From contig JAFSMS010000019.1 in NCBI GenBank assembly GCA_017447815.1, positions 62,001-126,000 on the forward strand: DNA of 64,000 bases, given 5' to 3'. Of this stretch, positions 44,201 to 50,746 are shown one piece after another. The notes beneath the pieces are model-generated. The model was not told the origin of the DNA. It ran no database searches and saw only the letters and a program-made list of their open reading frames with translations. The first letter of the stretch is position 1. Each line of letters begins with the position of its first letter. Origin of the DNA: Bacteroidales bacterium. Lineage in GTDB: Bacteria > Bacteroidota > Bacteroidia > Bacteroidales > UBA932. Both the position numbers and the translations under genes were made by a program.

Positions 44201-44408
44201 CAATCCTTCCCTGTGTGCCCGCAGTTATTCCAGTACGGGCAAGGTGGCCGTCGTGGTCACATGGACGGGGGAAGGCAGACAAAAAGGGACTATCCGGGTC
44301 CCTGGCTATGCATTGAAGGCAACACGAGTCATCGGAGACGCGGAGACAAAAGGAAGCAGCATACGGTTGGGGACCTATGGACTGGCGGTTCTGGTTTTTG
44401 AAAAGTGA
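41223..44408 (+). CDS. DUF4855-DUF6259-like fusion, putative carbohydrate-active lipoprotein
   Basis: A 1061-residue lipoprotein (signal ending LGSLTC) with two modules. Residues about 25-390 are a DUF4855 domain paralogous to the upstream protein, with HWLFKAFLFLEGTDW, VELAGFYITSED, YWIPYHLAPGYKYWKQLGFD and MEIEFEYSG. Residues about 400-1061 resemble the DUF6259 family: a beta-sandwich region, then a barrel with FGWWKEGMDNGYP, ADAVFYDQLG and ALGTEWLSD in positions where clan GH-D-like glycosidases place catalytic acids, and a C-terminal beta domain. It may be a secreted glycosidase with two barrels. It is the last gene of the SusCD operon. Confidence 0.72.
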   Translation: MKNLLLLLSLLGSLTCGQPKEQAYTPKQFQDLDLVGYWHREPHSWDARRFAPHVSWQAPDGSEHWLFKAFLFLEGTDWIHHKNLCVAPEGLSADKEVWQFQLNLWLGERGSVASLDEACAKVAERIGAPRTKRQVIIGIPDAIMLEHFADKTSATDYWGALDGRTLDFADVNDQIAAYRWYIDEVRRMFDRLECRYVELAGFYITSEDLHLPYDIDVNSRYKRWETIIPAVADYCHSAGDGLYWIPYHLAPGYKYWKQLGFDQVWMQPNWYWDLRNEGRHPFEKTIAAIRDYDMGGMEIEFEYSGVLDQMPEGRMGPDGQGRPTFSRADVPALQNRVRHYMQEFKDAGFYGNKSIALYSGSDALTQLASSPEASDRALYDDLCRFVLGNRGDLQRTEVEVDARGRLVKLAFGGRNYAGGAPLWRLYYNTPEQKEIEISGADETPQVRQVADTVFLDYARVGGKDFGLHLRIWTEGTLVRFGVTVENREPHTIIRELQYPLVGHLQLPHDYKLLTTHTGGQIFDNPIHKISDVDVRPLYMTPAQKFRQYDLQYPRNAASNCYAFAGPSDGLYFGSHDESLQQTWHGLRTYPDEGTIGHVTEDFKHLEAGFYRYPNAMCGDRWSNDASVVVPYEGDWTATSRIYRRWADTWWKHAEVPKWVQDMTGWQRIIFKHQYGEYLRKYTDLPGRIARAGDSVGCHAVLAFGWWKEGMDNGYPNYTVDDTQGGDEAWKKAIAEYRALGNRLLLYYNGRLIDVESDFYRSGSGSQVANRDNTGREFTEHYKFTGEGTTLGYYDSRTFVIADMSKRLWRDQLIAWADRAMSYGADAVFYDQLGVAEEFPNWDLSREYPVQDIFTGRYKADALREIRDHIKARNPEFALGTEWLSDCTSQFCDFVHIVEFTALPESFPEWFRYTFPEVIWSDRCVRDDNDVPRRVNNTLLKGLRNDIEVFRCRGLIDETPVYQQHLAKVNAIRHEFPELLLEGRYTATDGFICDNPSLCARSYSSTGKVAVVVTWTGEGRQKGTIRVPGYALKATRVIGDAETKGSSIRLGTYGLAVLVFEK

Positions 44409-44443
44409 ACCGGATTGTTGCATTGCTGCTCTGCTCTTTCCAC

Positions 44444-44475
44444 TTGACGAATGACAAAGTTTTTTTGTATCTTTG
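44444..44475 (+). promoter_or_regulatory. Promoter of the GntR-type regulator gene
   Basis: TTG (44444-44446), a 21 bp spacer and TATCTTTG (44468-44475) fit the Bacteroidota pattern, with the ATG at 44496 20 bp downstream. An in-frame ATG at 44451 lies within the promoter and is rejected. No copy of the direct-repeat operator is found here, so autoregulation through that site is not supported. Confidence 0.65.
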
Positions 44476-44495
44476 CATTCAAGCAATTCATTTCC

Positions 44496-45521
44496 ATGAA
44501 ATTTCACATTGAGTCCTCTGGTAAGGACCCTATTTACAAGCAGTTAGTGGCACAGGTTGAACGCAGCGTGCGAGAAGGGACCCTGCTTTCCGAGCAAATG
44601 CTTCCGTCCATGAACGAGCTGGCCGCCAAACTGAACATATCCCGGGAAACGGTCAAGAAGGCTTACGGCATCCTGGTGGACAAAGGTATCATTTTCCCCA
44701 AACACGGGAAAGGCTTCTTCGTGTCCGATTTGTCGGCCGGAAAAAACCCGCACGTCCTCGTAATCATCGACAAATTTTCCGTCTATAAGCAAATCCTTTT
44801 CAACAGTTTTGCCGAACGTCTGGGGCAACATGCCGAACTCACCATCGTCAATCATAACCAGAGTCTTGAACTGCTCGCCTATTACCTGGACAACAACCTG
44901 GACCTTTTCGACTATTATGTAGTGGCTCCGCACTTCCCTTTGGATGAGAAATCGCAGAATCAGGCTCTTCGTCAGTTGGGGCGCATTCCAAACCGGAAAC
45001 TCATTATGCTGGACCGTCTCCAACCCGGTTATCAGGGGCACTTCGGTGCTGTTTATCAGGATTTCGAGAATGACATCTACAGTGGACTCCAGCAGGGGCT
45101 CGCCGCCGGAAGGCGCATCCGGAACCTTCGCGTCATCACACTTCCCACGTCCCTTTACGGCGGACTCATCAGACAGGGTATAGAGCGGTTCACCAAGGAG
45201 GAAAATCTTCCCGTGGAGTTTCTGACATCCGCTCCCGACATGATCCGTCCGGGGGATACCTTCCTGGTGCTGAATTCCCAGCTGGATGCCGGACTGGTGG
45301 CCCTCACCCGGAAAATCCAGGCAGCGAATCTGCAGATTGGACGGGATGTCTCCATCATTTCCTACAACGAATCTGATATGAACGAACTGGTTCTAGGGGG
45401 CCTTACCACGGTTTCCACCGACTTCCGCGAAATGGGCCGGCTGGCCGCCGAGATGATTCTGAACCGACGCACTGAAATCATCCACTGCCCGTTTCACATG
45501 AATCTGAGAAGCACCTTTTAA
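44496..45521 (+). CDS. GntR-family transcriptional regulator with LacI-like ligand-binding domain
   Basis: A 341-residue regulator: an N-terminal GntR winged helix (about 1-72, DPIYKQLVAQVERSVREGTL, LPSMNELAAKLNISRETVKKAY and the wing KHGKGFFV) fused to a periplasmic-binding-protein-like sensor (about 85-335) as in AraR-type regulators. Such proteins usually repress sugar genes until the sugar binds the sensor. Its position beside the SusCD operon makes it the leading candidate to bind the four direct-repeat sites in the window. That link is inferred, not shown. Confidence 0.87.
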   Translation: MKFHIESSGKDPIYKQLVAQVERSVREGTLLSEQMLPSMNELAAKLNISRETVKKAYGILVDKGIIFPKHGKGFFVSDLSAGKNPHVLVIIDKFSVYKQILFNSFAERLGQHAELTIVNHNQSLELLAYYLDNNLDLFDYYVVAPHFPLDEKSQNQALRQLGRIPNRKLIMLDRLQPGYQGHFGAVYQDFENDIYSGLQQGLAAGRRIRNLRVITLPTSLYGGLIRQGIERFTKEENLPVEFLTSAPDMIRPGDTFLVLNSQLDAGLVALTRKIQAANLQIGRDVSIISYNESDMNELVLGGLTTVSTDFREMGRLAAEMILNRRTEIIHCPFHMNLRSTF

Positions 45522-45556
45522 AAAAGAGTCCCGGTATCGAAAACCGGGACTCTTTT
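45522..45556. terminator. Bidirectional terminator between regulator and DUF4988 lipoprotein genes
   Basis: AAAAGAGTCCCGGT and ACCGGGACTCTTTT make a perfect 14 bp stem with a 7 nt loop, with A-runs leading and T-runs trailing on both strands. It directly follows the regulator stop and lies 20 bp past the convergent gene's stop. Confidence 0.9.
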
Positions 45557-45576
45557 CTCACTGATAAGCAAGCCTG

Positions 45577-48204
45577 CTATTCGATGTACATACGATACAC
45601 GGCCAGGCCGGCACGCTGCTTGTCCAAAGCGATGTAAATCTCATTGCCGGTTTCCCAGACAGCCACGTCCACGGCGGAGTTTCCGGCAGCCATGCCGCCC
45701 TCGAAACTGTCGATATAGAAAGCATTGTCGCGGATATGGTCGTCGGTGCCGTCAAGGCCCAGGATATCGGCCCAGTCTTCCCCGATTTCACCTTCGCGGA
45801 TATAGAGTTCTCCCACCTTGGTATTCATGGTTTCACGGCCGTAGATGACATAACGCATGCCGTTGAATTCCACAAAGTTGTAGCCGGCGGCACTGCCGTT
45901 CATTCCGTCGGAATAGTTGAGACGGGTGACATTTGTCGCAAAGGCGGTGGAGGAGGTGGCCCAGAGATCTTCTTCGGAAGCCTCCACGCTCATGAAGTTT
46001 ACACGGGCTTCGTCACGAAGGGAATAGATCCCCCGGGTGAGGTCTTCCGGGAACGGATAATATGCACCCGCACCCTTGATGTCGATGGCGAAACGGTTCC
46101 AGAGGCCGCTCACCAGAGATGCGTTCGGAGGAAGTTGGAACGTCACGAAACCGTTGCCCCAGAAAGAGCCGAAAATCATCATCAGGTGCTCGTAGGTGCC
46201 GTAAGTGGTGAACGTGTCACCCAGACGGCGTCCTGCGCCGTACTGGTTCAGTTCAATGCACTTGGGTTCGGCATCGATACCGTCTTCGTACGCATAGAGC
46301 CAGCCGGTGGAGCCGGTAGAAAGGTTGGAGACCAGCAGGATGGGATCCCCGTTGTCCGTTTTGACCACGCGGGGGCAAGCAAGGAAGATGCTGCCGTCAT
46401 AGCCTTCGCTCTTGATGGCCGAATTATTGACCGCAACCACGTTATCGGGATTGTCGATGTCAATGGCCCAGATGTTCTTGCTGCCGCCGAATTCGGCGAT
46501 ATAGACATATTCTCCATCAATGGCCACATTGCGGTCCGACCCGGCGGTGCCGCCGAAATAGGCATTCCAGGCTTCACTGTCGGTAGAAAGCAGTTCCCAA
46601 AGCTTTTCCACCTTGGTTTCTCCGGCAACGGGGGTAACGGGGTCTCCCAAGGTTACCAGAATCTGGCTGAGTTTGCGGATGCCTTCGCCTTCCGTAGCGG
46701 CTTCAACCGTGAAGGTAACTTCGGCACGGGGGTCGCTTTCGTCCCGCTCCCATACCGGGGATTCGAAGGTTCCATGCTCAGGAACGAGGGCATTATCATT
46801 TCCGCTCCCGTCGAAGACGAAGACAATCTTCTCAATGACCTGAGAGGCCTTCACTGTAAAAGCATTGCCTTCGTTTAAAATTACCGTACCGGTTGCTGCC
46901 TCGTACAGCGGAGCCAATTCGGATGTTCCTATGCTGAAGAGCACTTCCATTTTGTCGTCCTTGAAACTCTCAACAGTCTCGCCATCCTGCCATCCGGCTG
47001 CGCCGAAATCCATCAGCCGGGCATCCTCGTCCGGTTCAACAGCCAGCTGTACGAAGGTGATGGTCTGCAGCAGGGAGCCGTCCCGCTTGCGCAAGATGGA
47101 GACGTCGGCCGTTCTGGGAGAACCCGTATCGTTCACATCCAAGGCGAAAGTAACGATATAGGTCTGGCTCTTGGTTTGAATGTAGTGCAGCCATTTCACT
47201 TCTTCAGGAATCTTCACCTCAAAATCCACATTGGAGACCACCTGGACTTCCAGGGTCTCATTCTTTCCGGGAGCAATCTGGTCCACCTCGGTCATCACCA
47301 CAAATTCCTCCGCTTCCGGCGTTCCGGCATTGAACGTGAGTTTGAGCATGGAGAACAAGCCGTTTTCATTTTGGGCCCAGAGAAGGACCTGTCCGTCCTC
47401 TACAGGGGTGGGGGCCGTAACGGTCAGTTCTTTTTCACTTGCATTGACGGAAACTTTGTAGCCATTTCCGGCGAAGGCATCCACTACCGTGCTGGCATTG
47501 GCGTTCACGACGTCGTATTTAATCTTGATCACCGCGCCATCGGTAATGCCGGGATAGGAGGTTTCCTTGACCACCAACTTGAAGGAATTGGCCAAAGGGA
47601 TGTCGATGACGGAGCCATCGGCCAGGGTGATGATTACCTTGCCGTCCTTCTCCTCGATGCCTTTGATGATGCTGTCCGAACTTTTGGCCTTGATTTCTCC
47701 CAAGTCGGTGACTTTGCCGTTTACGGTAACCAGAAGGTGTCCCTCGTCGTTCAGGGAGAATACCGGAAGGGCTTGTACGGGAACGGGGGTGCCATCCACC
47801 AGGATGGGCGTTCCGTCAATGGCCCAATAGAGTTCTCCGTCCTCCCCGGCGACGACGGAAATATTCGGGGAATCGCCGGTATTTCCTTTCTCACCGTCCT
47901 TACCGTCCTGACCGTTCTTTCCGTTGTACAGAGTAACGGTCTTCCCTCCCACGAAGGTGATGGTATGACCGCCTTCAATCTCTTCCACCCGCTCGATATA
48001 GCCGCCTTTCTTCCACTGGTCGATGGTTTCCTTGAGGCCGGCCACCAGGGAATTGAGGTCGGAAATCTGGATTTTGATGTCCGAAACTTCCTTCTCAAGG
48101 GTGTCCAGACGCCCTTTGATGGCAGAATCGTCATACTCGCGGGAACATCCTGCAACAAGAATGCCCAAGGCGAGTGCAATGCAAAGGTTCAGAATTTTTC
48201 TCAT
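45577..48204 (-). CDS. Large lipoprotein with DUF4988 coiled coil, collagen-like stretch and propeller-like C-terminus
   Basis: An 875-residue lipoprotein (signal ending LGILVAGC). After the lipid cysteine comes a coiled coil (about 30-75) and a short Gly-rich NGKNGQDGKDGEKGNTG segment, as in the DUF4988/PL29 N-terminal family. Middle domains look immunoglobulin- or BACON-like (about 205-400). The last roughly 325 residues form the propeller-like domain also seen at 50747, including DRNVAIDGEYVYIAEF, CPRVVKTDNGDPILLVSN and RRLGDTFTTYGTYE. It is probably a surface glycan-binding or adhesin-type protein. A copy of the direct-repeat operator precedes it. Confidence 0.72.
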   Translation of the reverse strand: MRKILNLCIALALGILVAGCSREYDDSAIKGRLDTLEKEVSDIKIQISDLNSLVAGLKETIDQWKKGGYIERVEEIEGGHTITFVGGKTVTLYNGKNGQDGKDGEKGNTGDSPNISVVAGEDGELYWAIDGTPILVDGTPVPVQALPVFSLNDEGHLLVTVNGKVTDLGEIKAKSSDSIIKGIEEKDGKVIITLADGSVIDIPLANSFKLVVKETSYPGITDGAVIKIKYDVVNANASTVVDAFAGNGYKVSVNASEKELTVTAPTPVEDGQVLLWAQNENGLFSMLKLTFNAGTPEAEEFVVMTEVDQIAPGKNETLEVQVVSNVDFEVKIPEEVKWLHYIQTKSQTYIVTFALDVNDTGSPRTADVSILRKRDGSLLQTITFVQLAVEPDEDARLMDFGAAGWQDGETVESFKDDKMEVLFSIGTSELAPLYEAATGTVILNEGNAFTVKASQVIEKIVFVFDGSGNDNALVPEHGTFESPVWERDESDPRAEVTFTVEAATEGEGIRKLSQILVTLGDPVTPVAGETKVEKLWELLSTDSEAWNAYFGGTAGSDRNVAIDGEYVYIAEFGGSKNIWAIDIDNPDNVVAVNNSAIKSEGYDGSIFLACPRVVKTDNGDPILLVSNLSTGSTGWLYAYEDGIDAEPKCIELNQYGAGRRLGDTFTTYGTYEHLMMIFGSFWGNGFVTFQLPPNASLVSGLWNRFAIDIKGAGAYYPFPEDLTRGIYSLRDEARVNFMSVEASEEDLWATSSTAFATNVTRLNYSDGMNGSAAGYNFVEFNGMRYVIYGRETMNTKVGELYIREGEIGEDWADILGLDGTDDHIRDNAFYIDSFEGGMAAGNSAVDVAVWETGNEIYIALDKQRAGLAVYRMYIE

Positions 48205-48230
48205 ATGTTATTTGTATTGTGTTTTGCCGG

Positions 48231-48250
48231 GTGTGGTGTACTGTGGTATT
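48231..48250 (-). promoter_or_regulatory. Operator-like direct repeat, copy B
   Basis: On the minus strand AATACCACAGTACACCACAC, one change in each half relative to the other copies. It begins 6 bp downstream of the TATATTTG at 48264-48257 and lies 26 bp upstream of the ATG at 48204, so it is within or at the start of the transcript. Confidence 0.65.
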
Positions 48251-48256
48251 ACAATA

Positions 48257-48264
48257 CAAATATA
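48257..48264 (-). promoter_or_regulatory. -7 element of the DUF4988 lipoprotein gene
   Basis: TATATTTG on the minus strand, 52 bp upstream of the ATG at 48204 and 20 bp after the end of the upstream EEP gene. The -33 element is not clear. Confidence 0.55.
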
Positions 48265-48284
48265 TGGAAAAAATCAATAAGAAC

Positions 48285-49037
48285 CTAATAACGCAACGTA
48301 AGAACAACGGGAAAATGGTCGGAAAGAGTTTCCGTCCCCTCCATGAGGACGCCGGCGTTCTCCACTTTGACAGGCCGGGCCGATTTCAGGGCGAAGATAT
48401 AATCGATGCAGACATGCGGATCCTCGGTCGAAAAAGTGGGATCGTCGGAAGAAAGGCGCTCCCACACCTGTTCCAGGGCGAGGATGGCGGGACTGCCCGG
48501 TACGGAATTCATATCCCCGCACAGGAGAACCGGCTTTTTCGAGCCGGCATATCGGCCCGAAAACCACTCATTGATGAGCCGGGCCTGAACAAGCGCCGCT
48601 TCTTCTCCCTGGAAATCCAGATGCACGGAAGCGAAGACGCACTGTTCCGTTTCCACCACAGCGACGCTGCGGGGCTCGGAGCCGTCGGCCTGCGGCAGGG
48701 CAAGACGGAAATTCCGGACTATGGGCCGCGCCGAGACAACGCCATTCCCGTATCCGCCGCCCGCAAAGGGGAAAGCCGATGCAAAGGCATACTGCCAGCC
48801 GCCCAGTTCACCGGCCAGCCGCTGCACCTGGAAATCCGAATGACGGCGGTTGCAACTGTCCAATTCATTGAGTGCCACCAGATCACAGCCCTGTGCATTG
48901 ATAAGAGCCGCGACCTCCGGCAGGCTGTCATCGCCATATTTGGCAAAGGCACCCACGTTGTAGGTCATCACCGTAAGGGTTTTCGGTGCGCAGGAAAACG
49001 CCAGGACGCACAGAAGAAAAGGGAGAAAACGTTTCAT
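48285..49037 (-). CDS. Endonuclease/exonuclease/phosphatase (EEP) family lipoprotein
   Basis: A 250-residue EEP-superfamily hydrolase with a lipoprotein-type signal (MKRFLPFLLCVLAFSC). The fold's active-site motifs are all present: MTYNVG, LNELD, SVHLDF, LCGDMNSVPGS, IDYIF and SDHFPV. Family members cleave phosphodiester or phosphomonoester bonds in DNA, lipids or sugars. The lipoprotein signal indicates an envelope location, so an extracellular nuclease or phosphodiesterase role is more likely than DNA repair. It is divergent from the Rpn-family gene. Confidence 0.85.
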   Translation of the reverse strand: MKRFLPFLLCVLAFSCAPKTLTVMTYNVGAFAKYGDDSLPEVAALINAQGCDLVALNELDSCNRRHSDFQVQRLAGELGGWQYAFASAFPFAGGGYGNGVVSARPIVRNFRLALPQADGSEPRSVAVVETEQCVFASVHLDFQGEEAALVQARLINEWFSGRYAGSKKPVLLCGDMNSVPGSPAILALEQVWERLSSDDPTFSTEDPHVCIDYIFALKSARPVKVENAGVLMEGTETLSDHFPVVLTLRY

Positions 49038-49211
49038 AAGGTAAAGTTAAAAAATCTGTCGCATATAAGCAAAACCTTATGGCCGCATTGCAGAATGTAT
49101 CCGGCAGCGTTGTTTCAGCATCATCGTAAAAAACATTCCGGAAAATATTTACGTTTTGCACGAACCGTCCGGTTTTTATTGTATATTATTGCAGCCATAA
49201 ACAAATACGTT

Positions 49212-50168
49212 ATGGCAAGATATGCAAACATTCTGAACGATGACGCCTGGAAGGTGGTCATCTTCACCCCGGGGAACGAAGAGCTTATGTCGCGGATGCT
49301 GGAAGTGCTGCTGCCCGGCAGGCGCATCTCCCACCTGGAATTCCGCCCCACCGAGCAGCACGGTTTGGCGATTTCCGATAAAATCAGTAATTTTGATGCG
49401 GTATGTACCTCAGACACCGGTGAGATGTTCATCGTGGAGATGCAGGGCCTGCAGCAGGACAGTTACGCCGACCGCATGCTGTGCTACGCCTCCTTCCCCA
49501 TCCGGATGCAACTGGAGCAGAAACTCAAGGACGTTCACGAGGGAAGGGCCAAGCCGATGGACTACGGTCTGCTGCCGATTTATGTGGTGAGTTTCGTGAA
49601 CTTCGCCATCGGCCATGAGCAGGCGGACGTGCTGGAAGACGGTTTGGTGAGCCGCTACTGCATCTGCTCCCCCAGAACGGGAGAAGTGATGACGGAGTCG
49701 CTGCAGTTCGTGTATCTGGAGCTGGGCCGTCTGGATGCGAAACTCGGCGAACAAGCCAAATGCAAAAGCACGCTGGAACAGTTGGCCTACAGTTTGAAGT
49801 ACATGAAAGAACTCGCAGAGTGCCCGCGGGAGTTCACGGACGATTTGTTCCCGCTCCTATTCAAGGCCAGCGAGTACGCAGGGATGGACGTAAGCAAACA
49901 AATGCAAGTCACACAGATCATGAGAACCGAACTGGATCGCATTGCGGAAAACAACTTCGCCCGGAAACAGGGACTGGCCGAGGGCCTGGCCCGTGGCGAG
50001 GCCAAAGGAAGGGCCGAGGGCCTGGCCAAAGGACTGGCCGAGGGCCTGGAACAGGCACGGGCCGAGATGGTGCGCGAAATGTCTGCTGCCGGATTGTCTA
50101 TGGAGCAGATGGTTCGTATTTCGCACCTGCCACAGGAGAAAGTACGGGCAATCTTAGACAAGAGCTGA
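49212..50168 (+). CDS. Rpn-family PD-(D/E)XK nuclease/putative transposase
   Basis: A 318-residue protein of the Rpn/PDDEXK nuclease family, often annotated as transposase and linked to recombination-promoting or anti-phage nucleases. The catalytic signature is visible: FDAVCTSDTGEMFIVEMQ supplies the Asp and the E-x-Q of the fold. The C-terminal part has low-complexity EG/AxG repeats (about 255-285) and then a short helical tail. ATG 49212 (MARYANIL) is chosen; the frame is open far upstream within the divergent gene. Its C-terminal tail region is duplicated just downstream (50204-50512). Confidence 0.85.
   Translation: MARYANILNDDAWKVVIFTPGNEELMSRMLEVLLPGRRISHLEFRPTEQHGLAISDKISNFDAVCTSDTGEMFIVEMQGLQQDSYADRMLCYASFPIRMQLEQKLKDVHEGRAKPMDYGLLPIYVVSFVNFAIGHEQADVLEDGLVSRYCICSPRTGEVMTESLQFVYLELGRLDAKLGEQAKCKSTLEQLAYSLKYMKELAECPREFTDDLFPLLFKASEYAGMDVSKQMQVTQIMRTELDRIAENNFARKQGLAEGLARGEAKGRAEGLAKGLAEGLEQARAEMVREMSAAGLSMEQMVRISHLPQEKVRAILDKS
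49878..49936 (+). repeat. 59 bp direct repeat, copy 1 (inside the Rpn gene)
   Basis: This 59 bp stretch starting GCAGGGATGGACG encodes GMDVSKQMQVTQIMRTEL in the Rpn protein and recurs unchanged at 50204-50262, 326 bp downstream. Flanks diverge on both sides of the two copies. Confidence 0.9.
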
Positions 50169-50179
50169 ATATGGGTATT

Positions 50180-50512
50180 TAGTGCCTGCGGGAGTATACG
50201 GATGCAGGGATGGACGTAAGCAAACAAATGCAAGTCACACAGATCATGAGAACCGAACTGGACCCGAATGAACTCAAACGATACCTCAGCACCATGGTAA
50301 CAGAATACGACAAACTCGTCATAGGAGAATACAACCGCGAACTCGGCCGCAAGGAGGGGCGAGAGGAAGGACTTGAACTCGGACTAAAAAAAGGACGAAA
50401 AGAAGGAACTGATGTTGTTGTGCGCAAAATGCTGGCGGCCGATGTGCCCATGGAGCGAATCTCGGAATGGACGGGGCTGACGAAAGCAGAGATTGAAGCC
50501 CTGAATAATTGA
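50180..50512 (+). pseudogene. Rpn-paralogue C-terminal fragment (alternative tail cassette)
   Basis: An open stretch starting after the in-frame TAG at 50180 encodes LREYTDAGMDVSKQM followed by a tail unlike that of the intact gene: ELKRYLSTMVTEYDKLV, a KEGREEGLELGLKKGRKEG repeat, and MLAADVPMERISEWTGLTK. It has no nuclease domain. An ATG at 50210 could start a 100-residue peptide, but it looks like the 3' end of a second Rpn gene left after recombination through the 59 bp repeat. It could serve as a donor for tail switching. Confidence 0.7.
50204..50262 (+). repeat. 59 bp direct repeat, copy 2 (inside the Rpn fragment)
   Basis: Identical in the 59 bp core to 49878-49936. The fragment keeps the same reading frame through the repeat, so a crossover between copies would replace the intact gene's last roughly 79 codons with the fragment's tail. 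Confidence 0.9.
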
Positions 50513-50700
50513 TCCTTCTTTGAGATTGCACGCACCGGGGGAATTGGATGCCGAGGACACGATAACTCTCAGCAGAAACCAACTTATACAAGAAAACTAC
50601 GACTGACATTTTGCTGATGCCAGTCGTAATCTCACTTTGTCAAGACGTATGTTTCCGAATGCATACGTTCGTGCTGAGCGAACAAATTAGAGTTTCAAAA
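50513..50700. other. Intergenic stretch without recognisable genes
   Basis: The bases between the Rpn fragment and the terminator of the convergent lipoprotein gene hold no convincing coding frame, promoter or repeat that I can see. It may be decayed sequence from the duplicated Rpn locus. Confidence 0.5.
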
Positions 50701-50724
50701 GAGGCCGACCTCAGTGTCGGCCTC
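50696..50724 (-). terminator. Terminator of the fimbrillin-propeller lipoprotein gene
   Basis: GAGGCCGAC (50701-50709) and GTCGGCCTC (50716-50724) form a perfect 9 bp GC-rich stem. Read on the minus strand, it is followed by TTTTG. It lies 22 bp beyond the stop at 50747. Confidence 0.75.
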
Positions 50725-50746
50725 CTCGAATAATAGGAAACATCGA

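Noticed and set aside
47880..47935. Gly-rich repeat in the 45577 lipoprotein as a true collagen or phage-tail gene
   Set aside because: The G-x-x stretch is only about six triplets long and is a usual part of DUF4988-type N-termini.
48174..49211. Upstream extension of the Rpn frame from 48174
   Set aside because: It is antisense to the EEP gene, and the Rpn family N-terminus begins at ATG 49212.
50210..50512. The 100-codon frame after the Rpn gene as an independent gene
   Set aside because: Its first part duplicates the Rpn C-terminal region and it has no nuclease domain or clear promoter, so it is better read as a paralogue fragment.
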